Shown here: piece by piece, positions 38,701-50,493 of the stretch
Layout: every line of letters begins with the position of its first letter
Numbering within the stretch: the first letter of the stretch is position 1
Assembly: GCA_028455995.1 (NCBI GenBank)
Contig: JABELC010000003.1
Coordinates: 3,162,001 to 3,226,000 of the forward strand
Origin: Scleromitrula shiraiana
Lineage: Eukaryota > Ascomycota > Leotiomycetes > Helotiales > Sclerotiniaceae
DNA: 64,000 bases
Direction of reading: 5' to 3'
Notes under the pieces: model-generated
Database searches by the model: none
What the model saw: the letters and a program-made list of their open reading frames with translations, nothing else
What the model was told of the DNA's origin: nothing
Program-made: the position numbers and the translations under genes

Positions 38701-41446
38701 GAATTCCCACAATTACCAAACTGGAAGGAAGAAATTGCATCACTTAACGAAAACCTCAAAGGAATGGTTGATCTCGAGAAGGTGGTCGTCGTCACTGGTT
38801 TCGCGGAAGTTGGACCATGGGGTAACTCTCGTACTAGATGGGAAATGGAAGCATACGGCCAGTTCTCTTTGGAGGGTTGTGTTGAAATGGCCTGGATCAT
38901 GGGTTTGATCAAGAATCACAATGGTCCTTTGAAGGGCAAACAATACGCCGGATGGGTCGATGCCAAGACAGGAGACCCAGTTGATGACAAAGACATCAAG
39001 AGCAAATACGAGAAGTATATCCTTGAGCACTCAGGTATCCGTTTGATTGAACCCGAATTGTTTAATGGCTACAATCCTGAGAAGAAGCAACTTCTTCAAG
39101 AAGTTGTCATCGAGGAGGACCTGGAACCATTTGAGACTTCCAAGGAAACTGCCGAGGAGTTCAAACGTGAGCATGGTGATAAGGCTGAGATCTTCGAGAT
39201 CCCAGAATCTGGTGAATATCTTGTTCGTGTGAGAAAGGGCGCAACTCTGCTTATTCCAAAGGCTCTTCGCTTTGATCGACTTGTTGCTGGTCAAATTCCA
39301 ACTGGATGGGATGCCAAGAAATACGGTATCCCTGACGATATTATTTCTCAAGTTGACCCCGTGACGTTGTTTGTTCTTGTCTGTACAGTTGAATCTCTTT
39401 TGGCTTCTGGTATTACCGATCCATATGAATTCTACAAGTATGTCCACATCTCTGAAGTAGGTAACTGTATTGGTTCAGGTATTGGTGGTACTTCTGCTCT
39501 TAGAGGTATGTACAAGGACCGATTCTTGGACAAGCCACTTCAAAAGGATATCCTTCAAGAGTCTTTCATCAACACTATGAGTGCCTGGGTCAACATGTTG
39601 CTCATTTCTTCTACCGGTCCTATTAAGACTCCTGTTGGAGCTTGCGCTACATCCGTTGAATCAGTTGATATCGGTTACGAAACAATTGTCGAAGGAAAGG
39701 CCCGCGTATGCTTTGTTGGTGGTTTCGATGATTTCCAAGAAGAAGGTTCTTATGAATTCGCCAACATGAAAGCTACCAGCAATGCCGTTGATGAATTTGC
39801 CCATGGTCGCACACCAAAGGAAATGTCTCGTCCAACCACTACCACCAGAAATGGTTTCATGGAATCTCAAGGTTGTGGTATTCAAGTTATCATGACAGCG
39901 AGACTCGCTCTCGATATGGGTGTTCCTATTTATGGTATTCTTGGGTTGACAACTACTGCTACTGACAAGATTGGCCGTTCCGTGCCAGCTCCTGGACAAG
40001 GTGTCCTCACCACTGCCCGTGAGAATCCTGGCAAATTCCCATCGCCTCTCTTGGATATCAAGTACCGTCGCAGACAAGTTGAACTTCGCAAGAAGAACAT
40101 CAAGGCATGGCAAGAGTCAGAACTCGAGTACCTTCATGAGGAGATTGCTGCTATGAAGGCACAAGGTGGTGATTTCAATGAGAGTGAGTATGCTCAAGAC
40201 AGAGCAAGACACATTGAACGTGAAGCTGCACGCCAAGAGCGTGAGGTCTTGAACAGTCTCGGCAACAACTTCTGGAAGCAAGATCCTGCTATTGCACCAC
40301 TCCGCGGTGCCCTCGCTACATGGGGTCTTACTATCGATGATCTCGACGTTGCATCCTTCCACGGTACCTCCACAGTCGCAAATGACAAGAACGAATCTTC
40401 CGTCATCTGCCAACAAATGGAGCATCTCGGCCGTAAGAAGGGTAACGCTATTATGGGTATCTTCCAGAAATACTTGACTGGACACCCCAAGGGTGCTGCT
40501 GGAGCCTGGATGTTCAACGGTTGTTTGCAAGTTCTCAACAGTGGTTTGGTACCTGGTAACAGGAATGCCGATAACGTTGATCAGGTCATGGAAAAGTTCG
40601 ACTACATCGTTTACCCAAGTCGAAGTATTCAAACAGATGGTATCAAGGCTTTCTCTGTTACTTCATTCGGATTTGGTCAAAAGGGTGCCCAAGCTATCGG
40701 TATCCATCCCAAGTATCTCTTCGCTACTCTTGATGAAGAAACATATTCAGCATACTGTACCAAGGTTGAAGCCAGACAAAAGAAAGCTTACCGATACTTC
40801 CACAACGGACTCATCACCAACACCTTGTTCGTTGCAAAGGATAAGGCTCCTTATACTGATGAACAGCAAGGCGCTGTTTTCCTCAACCCAAATGCTCGTG
40901 TATCAGTTGACAAGAAGACTTCTGCTCTCACATACGCGCCAAACTTTGCTAACAAGCCGGCAAACAAAGCAAAGACTGAAAGCACGAAGCAAATGGTTGA
41001 ATCCCTTGCGAAGGGTGCTGCAACTGCCAACAACAAAGTTGGTGTTGATGTAGAGGACATTGCAGCTATCAACATTGAGAACGCCACTTTCTTGGAGCGT
41101 AATTTCACCAAAAAGGAGCTTAGTTATTGCAAGAGTGCAGCACACCCACAATCATCTTTTGCTGGAAAATGGAGTGCCAAGGAGGCAGTCTTCAAATCTC
41201 TTGGCGTTGCAAGTAAGGGAGCTGGAGCACCATTGAAGGATATTGAGATCCTCAACAATGAAAAGGGTGCACCAATTGTCACAGTAAGTTATCAAAATCG
41301 TAGCCTAATGATTGGATGATCGCTAACGAATGCAGCTCCACGGCGATGCCGCCGATGCCGCCAAAAAGGCGGGAGTGAAGGAAATCAGCATTTCGATTTC
41401 ACACTCAGATAGTCAAGCTATTGCAATTGCGGTTGCAACATTTTAG
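35765..41446 (+). CDS. FAS2: Fatty acid synthase subunit alpha
   Basis: Exons 35765-36278, 36338-41283 and 41336-41446 give 1856 residues, normal for fungal Fas2. Order: the C-terminal segment of the malonyl/palmitoyl transferase fold (1-95), an Ala/Pro linker (about 100-140), the acyl carrier domain with phosphopantetheine Ser174 in LVGGKSTLQNEI, a ketoreductase with TGAGAGSIGAEV near 652-663, a ketosynthase with Cys1274 in GACATSVESVD and the later motifs SFHGTSTVANDK and GHPKGAAGAW, and a C-terminal phosphopantetheinyl transferase from about 1740 (GVDVEDI, then GKWSAKEAVFKSLG). The protein thus activates its own carrier. Start MRPEVEQELAHTLL is the first in-frame ATG and matches the family. 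Intron 1 falls inside the GG|KS carrier motif; intron 2 sets off the last 36 residues, ending SQAIAIAVATF. Confidence 0.98.
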
Positions 41447-42634
41447 ACTTGAACGAAACTGATTCGTTCTTGTAAACCGGAGTTCTAATTTACATATTTG
41501 ACTAGTACGGGATTTACTGGCGCACGCATGAATATCTTTCTGGTTTGGGGGGAGTAATGATTTGGACGTTTTTATGCGATTCTTAATGAAAAGATGAGAT
41601 GATTCATTTCACCTAGATGACTTGATGTAAATAAATATTAGAAGAGGAATTAAAATCATATACAGTTTTTGAAGAGATCTTGATTGACTTTGATTTGTAA
41701 TGCCAGCAAGAACACGAGCGTAATTTAGTTTCCTATGCGGATCCTAGATGAGATGAACGCCACGGGGCTGATCCGATCTCACATGGACTTTTTTTTGACG
41801 GCGGATCATCACATTTTCAATATTTTATACTCCGCGAAGGCGTAAGCCCCTTACAATATATTCGTAACAAACCCCATATGAGAGGCGACAATGACTTGAG
41901 TGAGTAATTGTACGTCTAAAATACAAATACTTGATTTTCATGTAGCTACATAGTGAATATATATTCCATGTCAAGGAACAATTCTCAAACTTATGTTTAA
42001 TGATTTCGTTTGTTTGAGATTACACCCCAAGTTTGTACCACTTTTGTACAGGCCTTGTCAGACCTGATGCGATTGCACAGCCCTTAGTTCCCCCCTGTTG
42101 CAGCCCCATCTTGCCTATTGCTCGGTTTACGGACAACTTTCCGTGCCCCTCTTGACTTTGGACTGGAGTCTGGAGAGGAAAGTTGCTGACAAGCTACTTC
42201 GGCCTTCAAGAGATGGTGAATGTGGAAGTTCACAAGGCAGACGCCAATTGCGATCATTTTGTACACTTCTATATGCATACCTTCACTAGTATGGTCACAC
42301 AGCATTTACAGGGTCGAACAGTAGCAAGTACCGAGTAATTCCTGCTTGATTGAGCCTCGCTGCATTGGTTTCTGCTGTAATCCTTTTTTTCGCGCTCTAT
42401 CGATACACACTTACTGCATTTCAATCGTCAACTGCACCACTTCCAGCATTATACCCACGCGCACTATTGTTTCCCATATTCTTGTTTTGCGAACTTGTAT
42501 AAACACATATACCCCATCATTTAATCGACCGATACCTGTCAGAGCGCGAAAATTTTTCGATTAGAACTAAAGGCGGCCCGCTAGTGGCCTCTGCGCGACA
42601 TTCGACAGCGATCATTGCGCTCTCACAGTGGATC
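41447..42634. other. Intergenic region downstream of FAS2
   Basis: Nearly 1.2 kb without a supported gene. It holds the FAS2 3' end and the upstream region of the next plus-strand gene. Two short opposite frames near 42084-42305 lack motifs and codon support. A GC-richer patch lies at about 42040-42250. Confidence 0.6.
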
Positions 42635-45600
42635 ATGCCTGACACATTCTCACCACCGGTGAAGGGCATCATCAAAGCTCTAGATGCGGGTATAAAGTTA
42701 ACGAAGAGGGTTTCGAGGTCTGCGGATGAGGCTCCGGCAAATTTAGCACATATATCCGAGTTGGCACAGAATTTACAAAGGAATTTAGAGAAGAGTAGTC
42801 AAGCAATTAGTGATGCGTATAGAGAGTCCCTTGGGTCGTGCGGCCCGCCATTCGTTAAGGCCTTGGTTGAGGATGGTATGTGGTTTCTATATTTATTCTT
42901 GAGGGGGGTTCGTAAATTGATATTGTGATAGAGTCTATTCAGAATCGTTTGAAGGAGGTTAGGATTGATCTAATTGATCAAATCGACGAATGTCAAGATT
43001 TTGACGAGAGTCTCGACTCTTTCCGACCATCAGCCTTCACAAATGTTAAACAACAATCGAAGAGATGTCGTACAGAATGCATATTTATATTCAACAATCT
43101 TCGAGATCGAATACTTGAAACAGACCGACATCATTTTCGAATGGAAGATAAATCACCGCCTCTCAGCCCTGTCGCACCTCTACCTATATTAGATTTAACG
43201 CGACGGAAAAAAATAGTGAATCCGTTGACTTCTCCAGCAGCGCCAGGATTACCTATTGAAAGTATCGAAAATAAAATTCTTGTTCCCGAACCAGCAAGTT
43301 CGGCAAATCCGTGGAGTCTCAGCGGGCCATATTTCGATCATGGCACGCCGAAAACCCTTCCGCCTCGTGGTCTATCACCTGAGAACCGATCCCGAGAGAT
43401 CTCACCACCTCCTCGATATACAGTTAGAGATACATCTCCATCGCAAGCAAAACTAATACCCAAAGAAGTTGTTAATAATAGGATTAACGCCAACGATGAA
43501 TTCTTGGAAAGAAGACGACGTTCTCGATTGATGTTTCGTAGCGAATTACGGCACTCCTATTCCTCTATTGAAGAAAACCGGGCAAGCCAAACTTTTAGTG
43601 ATGGGTCTCTATGGTCCTCATATTCATCAACGAGCAGTCCAATTGAACGACATAATTCCAGGGGCAGTGGATATGATGAATTGATTGGACGAAAGCGTAG
43701 TCAAGGTCAAACAGCCGGAGGAGGAGGTCATTCCCAGCAAGGTTCATTACGAGATCCAAACACAAAATTCGAAAATACTAATAACCCTACTGAATATTAT
43801 TCACCTGCATCTTTGAAGGCCCCACCACCAATGAGTCCCGGAATTAGCGATTATCAACCCTCGGATGGGGGAACATCCTTATGGATGAAAAGTCCCGTCA
43901 GTCCACCCACAATTGAGAATCCTTCCGATAACACGCATTGGGGGAAAACTACGATGGCTGCTACATTACAGGTACTTGGATTTGGGAGCGGGATTGAAGA
44001 TGGACTGGAGGTGGTTCCGATTCCGGAAATTGAGAGTGGTTTAGAAGTTGTACCTCAAGAACCCGAGCCCGAACCGGTAGTCGTCCCTACGGCAGCAGTT
44101 GAGAATCGAAGCCCGAGTCAACTTGGCAACCATCTGAACATCACGGGCAAATCTTCATCAATCGAATGCCCAATGAGACATGATAGTTCATTTTATAAAT
44201 TTGATGGATTTTGTCCTGGAGCAAAAGCTATGATTAGAGGGGAGACGGGATTTAAAGTTGTTAAGAGACCTTCGGTATGTTATTGAGTGTGTGCCTTTCC
44301 CGCACTGAGCATAGGTATCGTGTCTCGGTGCTAACATTTAGCTACTAACAAGAGGGATCAGGGTCATTATAGTGCTACGTTGTCGGCGAGGTGTATTAAG
44401 TGTGCTTATGAGGTTGGGTGGAATGATGTTGAGAAGGATAGGTTACTTGATCGTATGTGCTGTGTTTATCGCATCCTGCCCTTCTTCTTGAGTCATGTTT
44501 ATTTACATCTTTCTGGACACAACATGTTGATATTTTGTTTTAGGTTCCGGTATATACTCCAATACTGGAATTCGTTGGCGACAAAGATTCATCTCAAAAT
44601 GTCATCTCAAAACTACCTCGGTAGATGACCCAATTTATGGAGTAAGAAGAACAACCAGAACATCCTGCCCCCCTTTTTTCCATATATCTCTAACAGTATT
44701 TTCTTTTCTTAGTGTATATTCTGCATCGAAGCCCATCAAACAGTAGAAGACCACGACGCCACAGTCTTCTTCAGTGCGGCCTCCCTCTTCCGACATCTAG
44801 CCCGACATCCACGTCCACTTCCCCCCGTGGCCGGAATAGTCACCGTGTATGGTGTTCAACCCGCAACCGTACTTGACTTTGATATTCAATTTGCAATCCC
44901 CTCACCCAAACTAAGTCCCTACTGCATGTCCGAAATCCTCCCCAAAGTGATCGCTCGTCCCTCGGCTCACGCAATATCAACTCATCATCCCAAACCCAAC
45001 GCTAAAACATTTAAAGATCCCGACGGAGGAAATGTGTTGCATTTTGCGGACGGGGCTAAGATCGTAGGAATTGCATTCCCAGATCGATGGGGTGGTTCTT
45101 GGTGCGTGGGATATCATGATGGAGAGAGGGGCTCTTTCCCTGCTAATAGTGTTGCCCTGATACCGCCGAGTAAAGAGGATGTTTTTATGAATACTCAGAG
45201 TAAGGTACAGGTGACCGCGAAATGGGACTGGAAACCAAGTAAAGGGGAGAAAGAAGCAGGATGGTTAAAATTCACAAAGGGGGAGAGAATTTTTTGCGTT
45301 GGGTGGAGAGAAAGAAATCAGAATCAAACATATGAAGGAGGGGTGGGGAATACAATGGAAAGGAATTGGTGTTGGAGTGGATGTAATACGAAAGGAAAAT
45401 GGGGAATCTTTCCTAGTGCATTTGTTGATTCTCCTTCTCCTTCCCCTGCTACGACAAATGCATCCAATGTATCTTCCAATAGCAATACCAATTCCAACCT
45501 CAACACTAATAATATCACCAATACGAATACGAGCACAAACATAAACACAAATACCTCAAACTCTTCAAGCTCAAATACAGAACCATCGCAATCCCAAACT

Positions 45601-46062
45601 CCAACGTCATCATCATCATCAACATCATCAACAACAACAACAACAACAGCAGCAGCAGCACCAAGTCGCTTCAACCTCAGTTCCCGAATGCCCGGTTTCC
45701 CCCTCAGCCGAAACCGAAGCGCTCGAGTGGCATCACCAACCGGATATTCGAGCTCTAATACATTTTCGAATTCTAGCTCGCATTCGCTTGCGAATGCGGG
45801 ACAGAATGTATTGGCGGGAGTGGTGTTTGGACATCGGAGGACGGCGAGTACGAGGAGTAGTGGGAGTGGGACGGGGAGTGAGAAAAGTGTTAATTTTGGG
45901 TTGGGGGGCGGCGGGATGGGTAGGGAGGGGGGAGGAGGTGGTGGTGGTGGGGCGCCGGGGAGTCCATTGTGGGGGAGACCGGGGAGTTCGGCGGGGGAGA
46001 GAGATAGGGAGAGGGAGAGGGGGCTGGGTCAGAAGCCGGGGAATAGTTGGTTGAGGAGTTGA
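42635..46062 (+). CDS. Large protein with helical N-terminus, Cys/His-rich zinc-binding-like region and two SH3-like domains
   Basis: Five exons: 42635-42875, 42932-44274, 44362-44452, 44544-44641, 44713-46062, giving 1040 residues, all phases closing. The start is MPDTFSPPVKGIIKALDAG. Residues 1-150 look helical; 150-495 are Ser/Pro-rich and probably disordered. Residues about 498-630 hold paired Cys/His: CPMRHD, FCPGAK, RCIKCAYEVGW, SKCHLK, CIFCIEAH and FRHLARHP, suggesting metal binding. Two SH3-like folds follow: about 697-745 (HFADGAKIVGIAFPDRWGG, with SFPANSV) and about 757-830 (AKWDWKPS with WGIFPSAFV). Next come a Ser/Asn/Thr/Gln-rich stretch and a Gly/Arg-rich tail. SH3 domains bind proline-rich partners; a role in cortical or signalling scaffolds is only a guess. 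I know this layout only as an uncharacterised fungal type. Confidence 0.82.
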
Positions 46063-47038
46063 GGGGGTGGGGTGGTGAAGACGAATGGCCGAGTAGAGTG
46101 TTGATTGGGTGGGTGGGTGAATGATTTCATGCATGAGATAGCTCGGATTATATGATATGATATGACACGAACGAATAAAGGAACGAAGAAACGTCGAACC
46201 ATCGGATAGATGGCATAAAGGAGAGGCGAGTACAGGAATCGGGCGGGAAAGAAGCGTATTTCATATTTTGATTGCTTGAGTTGCTTTGAATTGGTTGGGA
46301 TGGATTGGATTGGATTGGATGGGCGTAGGTATCATCAGCGGTAGCGTCAGCGTTTTTCTTTTCTTTTCTTTTTTGAATGAATCAACTATGCATTACTTAT
46401 TGTATTTTCCTTGCCGTTCTACTCTCTTTTCTTTTTATGTTTTTTTTTTTTTTTTTTTTTGATTTCTTATGCTTGTTTTTAAGATTGCGAATTTGGGTTT
46501 GATATGTCTCTGTTGTTCTTGATGTTCTTTTACCTTTTCTTATGTGCTTTTATAGTTAGCGGGCAAGGGAAGAAGGAGGGGGTTAGAGGAGAGGAGAGGA
46601 GAAGAGAGGAAAAAGAAAGGGAGAGGAAGATAGAAGGGATGTTATAAGGGACATTTGGATGATGAGTAGATCGAGATACCCCACGTCTTATATGTTTTTA
46701 TGTATGCATACTTATTATAAGTCTTATGATATAAACTCTTAAACCGAGAAAACGAATGGAAAGAAACACTGTGATCTATTTGGTAGGCGATACAAATATC
46801 ACATGCTGAGTATACTATGCCTCTTCTCCTATACATGAACTACTTCAAGCTCACAGTCTAATCTCAAGATGGTATAACTTCCCCAAAGTAGATATAGAAA
46901 GGGTTCACGGCCTGTCACGAGATAGAATCACTTAGATCCCAATCTCTTGTGAGACTTTTCTAGCCTCAGCTAAGATCAGAAATAACGACCTTCAACGCAT
47001 CAAAATCGGTCTAATCGGCCGATCTTGTTGTATAATCG
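46063..47038. other. Intergenic region with poly-T tract
   Basis: No gene seen. It has GATTG repeats near 46305-46320, a T run of 21 at 46440-46460 and a GA-rich stretch at 46567-46640. It ends at the tRNA gene. Confidence 0.65.
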
Positions 47039-47137
47039 GGTCAGATGGCCGAGTTGGTTATGGCGCCAGGTTAAGGCTTCCTTAACAGTTATCTCCTGGT
47101 CACGAAAGTGGCGTGGGTTCGAGTCCCACTCTGATCA
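47039..47137 (+). tRNA. tRNA-Leu (anticodon AAG) with 17-nt intron
   Basis: The 7-bp acceptor stem pairs GGTCAGA (47039-47045) with TCTGATC (47130-47136), followed by discriminator A. The D-arm region is TGGCCGAGTTGGTTATGG. The anticodon stem CCAGG (47066-47070) pairs with CCTGG (47095-47099), the loop starts TT, the anticodon is AAG at 47073-47075, and a 17-nt intron sits after G37 (47077-47093). Its CCTTAA can pair with the anticodon region, as usual for tRNA introns. The variable arm and T-arm GTTCGAGTC agree with a type II Leu tRNA. CCA is not encoded. A short plus-strand open frame overlapping it (47025-47207) is not a gene. Confidence 0.93.
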
Positions 47138-48130
47138 TCTAGCTACAATTTTTCTTTTGCTATTTCTTCTGTCAATTGGAAAATATGTTTATGATTGCCT
47201 TCTTTAAACTGCTTAAAAATCTTCTTCTTCAGGATAGCATAGGATGCTGGTGGTAAAAATTGTTGAGGACTTTGTACTAGACAAAAATTTTCTACCTTTT
47301 TTATATTAGACTGCATTAGAGTATGGTCGGACGACGGCGGGACTAGTGGATCTTTTTATTACCCCTGTCCTAGATTACCGACAAATCAAGACAACACAGG
47401 AACAAGAGGGACTTTTGAAATCTGTGGTTCTGGATTTGGTAAGAAATGCTAATTGTTGATGGTATCCAAATTATCGATCATGTATCAATAGAGTTCTAAT
47501 ATTCTCATGAATGTCACAAAAACTTTGGATGTATTGACATTGTTAATATTCTAGCTGACCCACTCTCCTTGTATTTGACTAAACTTTTGATATGGAATCG
47601 AAACAAACATTGAAAAAGCACAGGATTTGAGTAATTGTCATTGGGGGTATGAGATATATGGAGTAGAGGCTTTTGTGTCCGTCAGGAAGTAGGACTTGGG
47701 GAGGTATGATATCTGGCAGCTTGGGAGACAGTTGGTGATTGATGTTGTGTTACGCTCTTATACTAGTTGAAAGGACAGTATGGAGGAGAAACAGCTCAAG
47801 TAAAAGTGAAGAGAGCTGCACTCGCAGAATGAAAAGTAGTTCGGGGTAGTGTAGTATAATGTCGAATCAGAGTATATAATGAACAGAGTCTAGATCTTTT
47901 CTCCCTATACAAGTGTAGTGTATGTTTGGCAGGTAGAAGACCGTTTGGAATGAAGTTCTCGACAACTATATGCATTCACGCGAAACCCAACGAGTAAGCT
48001 TTGAAGTGGTATATAGACAAATCATATCATTTTGTAAACAAAAAATAATTGAAGTTTAGAACATTGAAGTTGATATCAAAATTATGGTTTAAAGGTTCTG
48101 TTCCAGCTGGCTGCGAACTCTAGCCGAAGC
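47138..48130. other. Intergenic region between tRNA-Leu and ARP9
   Basis: No gene supported. A T-rich stretch right after the tRNA (47145-47165) could serve as the RNA polymerase III stop. The rest is ordinary AT-leaning intergenic sequence without clear repeats. Confidence 0.6.
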
Positions 48131-48328
48131 TTATGTAATCTCGAATTCAAGTATTGGTGGTCCAGCCTTATCCCAATCGCGTTCACGACCGCGCATCGCC
48201 AGAATCTCATTTATTTGATTCATATTCATATTCGACCAAATAATAAAGTGAACCACTTCATAGCTTTCATCAGTACAGTCGCGTAGCGTAGCCTCAATCT
48301 GTGTTTGATGAAAAGAGCCCAAACTCAT
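48131..48328 (-). CDS. Possible small protein or exon, 65 residues, divergent from ARP9
   Basis: The minus-strand frame from the ATG at 48328 encodes MSLGSFHQTQIEATLRDC to the end GPPILEFEIT. Its composition is balanced (Glu, Arg, Asp, Trp, Ile) and unlike the low-complexity frames common in this window. It begins only 53 bp from the ARP9 start codon on the other strand. No family is recognised, no signal peptide or membrane segment is visible, and no upstream exon can be placed because ARP9 lies there. It could be a small real gene, a relic, or chance. Confidence 0.25.
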   Translation of the reverse strand: MSLGSFHQTQIEATLRDCTDESYEVVHFIIWSNMNMNQINEILAMRGRERDWDKAGPPILEFEIT

Positions 48329-48381
48329 TAAATACGGTAACCTCAACCATAACGACGATAAATATTATAATCGTCTCGAAA

Positions 48382-50493
48382 ATGCCGCCATTTAAAGATG
48401 AACATATTCTCATCATTGCGCCGGGCTCTCAAACAACTCTTGCCCAATTAGGACTTCCCGAATCTTTTACACCTCCACAACGTCGATTTCCTACGCGCAT
48501 GTTTCTTGCTCCTGATGAGAAGACTTATGAACCATACAAAATTCGTCCAAAAAAGAAGGATGCGAAAGCAAATGTTGATACAGAGATGGGTGGTGTTACG
48601 GAGGAGAAGGCAGATGAAGAGGAAGAGCTAGAAGAGGTTCCCGAAGATAGCGAGGGAGCTATCTGGCCATTGAAAGGTTTGAAGTACTCTTAAATCGGTA
48701 TGGCAATGTGCTGATAACCATGCAGAGGGTCGAATTGAGAACTTCCCAGCTTTCTGCGCATTTTTACAACACGTTCACAACCAGTTGTCGCCAACTCTCC
48801 ACACTCCTATCATGTTGATCGCACAACCCTCCTGGACGGCCAAGAATCATGAGGATCTGACTCAATTTATATTCGAAAAGTTCAAGACCCCAGCACTTTG
48901 CATCATGGATAGCGCGCTTGCAACATCGTATGCCTTTCCACATCCTAATTCGACGGTTATCGATGTAGGTTTCGAGAAGGTAGATGTTACTGCTGTCACA
49001 GATTTTCAAATTACAGGCCGAGGAAATTTACCAAAGTCGGGAGGAGAAGCAATGACATTAAGGTTACAGGAATTACTCAAATCGAAGGGCTTTACAAGGG
49101 ATATGGCAGAGCAGTTGAAAAGAAGCCCAATTTGCGAAATTCTAGCCCCTGGTACTCCACTACCGGGCACCGAGGAAAATGTAGAAGTGGTAAGCAATCC
49201 TGCTGCGGCTGCTTCTACTGGCGCAACGGCTTCTGGGCCTAATGTCAAAATTACGGAAGCTCCCCGCGGTCCAGGGCATAATACTGAGGTTGGAGAAGAA
49301 GATGGCATCAACGGTATAGAAGCTGCCGAAGAGGATGGTGTATTAGATGTTGCTAGTATAGTAGCAAGTGGAAAGACCCAAGAATATCTCGCGAAGATTG
49401 AAAAGGAAAAAGCTGGAAAGCTTTCTAAAAAGGCCCAGAAAGATAAGGAAGCATTGGAAGCGGCGGCAGCGAAACCAGTCAGACTTCCAAACTCAAAGAG
49501 AACTCGTGCCACCTTTCATTATGAATCATCAATACCCGAGCCGGATGCCAAACGTCAGAAGACCCCGGAGCCAGCTGCAAACTCTGAAGCTGCTCCACCT
49601 CCTATTGAAGGGGCCAAAACTACCGAGGAACCTGCTCAACCACCTACCGAATCAACTACCGAGCCGGCAACAGGTGCAGATGCTGCATCGACAGCAATAG
49701 ATGGAGCTGCAGCGCGTGAGCAGGCTAAGACGGCAAGAAAGCAGAAAGCTTGGGAGGAAGAGCATCCGGATCGCATGAGAAGAGACATTGAGATCGGCAT
49801 TGAACGATTCCAAGCAGCAAGTGAGAGCTATATGGATTCAATTGCCGATACCGTATACAGAACTATCCTTTCCGTAGATGACATTTCTAAACGCCAAGAC
49901 GCTTGGGACTCTTTGATTATTTGTGGGTCTGGATCAAAGGTCAGAGGCTTCAAGGATGCGCTTTTAGCAACTCTTAACAATCGATATCTCATTTCGCCCA
50001 GCTCTGCAACAATGTTTATGAGCGAACTTCCTTCAAACCTTGCAACGCCTTCCGGCACAGGTTCTATGACACCCAACGCCTCTTTCTCCTCAACACCACA
50101 CCCAATACCCTCCGCAAGTGCAGTTAACCCGTTGCTTCTTGCAGCTACTACAGCATCTCACCCTGGAATGAACCCCAATATTTCGATTGCATCATTAAAT
50201 GGCGCCGCAAATGCTCAGCACTCATCACACTCCCAATCACCTACCAGTATCAAGGTTGCTACCCCACCAACATACTTCTCAGAATGGAAAACTTATGAAG
50301 AAGCGGTTTTCTTGGGATCTCAGATAGCAGCGAAGGTTATCTTCGTTGTTGATCAGGGGGTGTCAAAGGGATTTTTATCAAGGGTTGACTTTAACGACGA
50401 AGGGCCAACTGCTATACATCAAGTGTAAGTTTCTCTTTCTTATGGAGCATCTAATTCGTAAGCTAACATTGGAGTAGTGGTCTTGTGTATTAA
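48382..50493 (+). CDS. ARP9: Actin-related protein Arp9 (SWI/SNF and RSC-type chromatin remodelling subunit)
   Basis: Three exons: 48382-48676, 48726-50424, 50478-50493, giving 669 residues, phases closing; the last exon encodes only five residues (GLVY and a split Val). The N-terminus MPPFKDEHILIIAPGSQTT and the core (IMLIAQPSWTAKNHEDLTQF, ALCIMDSALATSYAF, STVIDVGFEKVDVT, GGEAMTLRL) follow the actin fold, with the divergent nucleotide pocket typical of Arp9. The C-terminus has WKTYEEAVFLGSQIAAKVIF and the GPTAIHQV ending. The fold is broken by a long Ala/Glu/Pro-rich insert (about 215-420), making the protein about 200 residues longer than yeast Arp9 (467). In yeast Arp7/Arp9 form a dimer on the ATPase HSA domain in the nucleus; the same role is inferred here. 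A Lys/Glu-rich stretch lies at about residues 55-90. Confidence 0.87.

Noticed and set aside
12679..41446. Lipid or secondary-metabolite biosynthetic cluster built from ERG1, IST2, FAS1 and FAS2
   Set aside because: FAS1/FAS2 are the primary-metabolism type, no polyketide or tailoring enzymes lie nearby, and unrelated genes intervene; the closeness to ERG1 may be chance.
45733..46134. Minus-strand Pro/Thr-rich frame of 133 codons
   Set aside because: Antisense of the Gly/Arg-rich tail of the SH3 protein; strand skew alone keeps it open.
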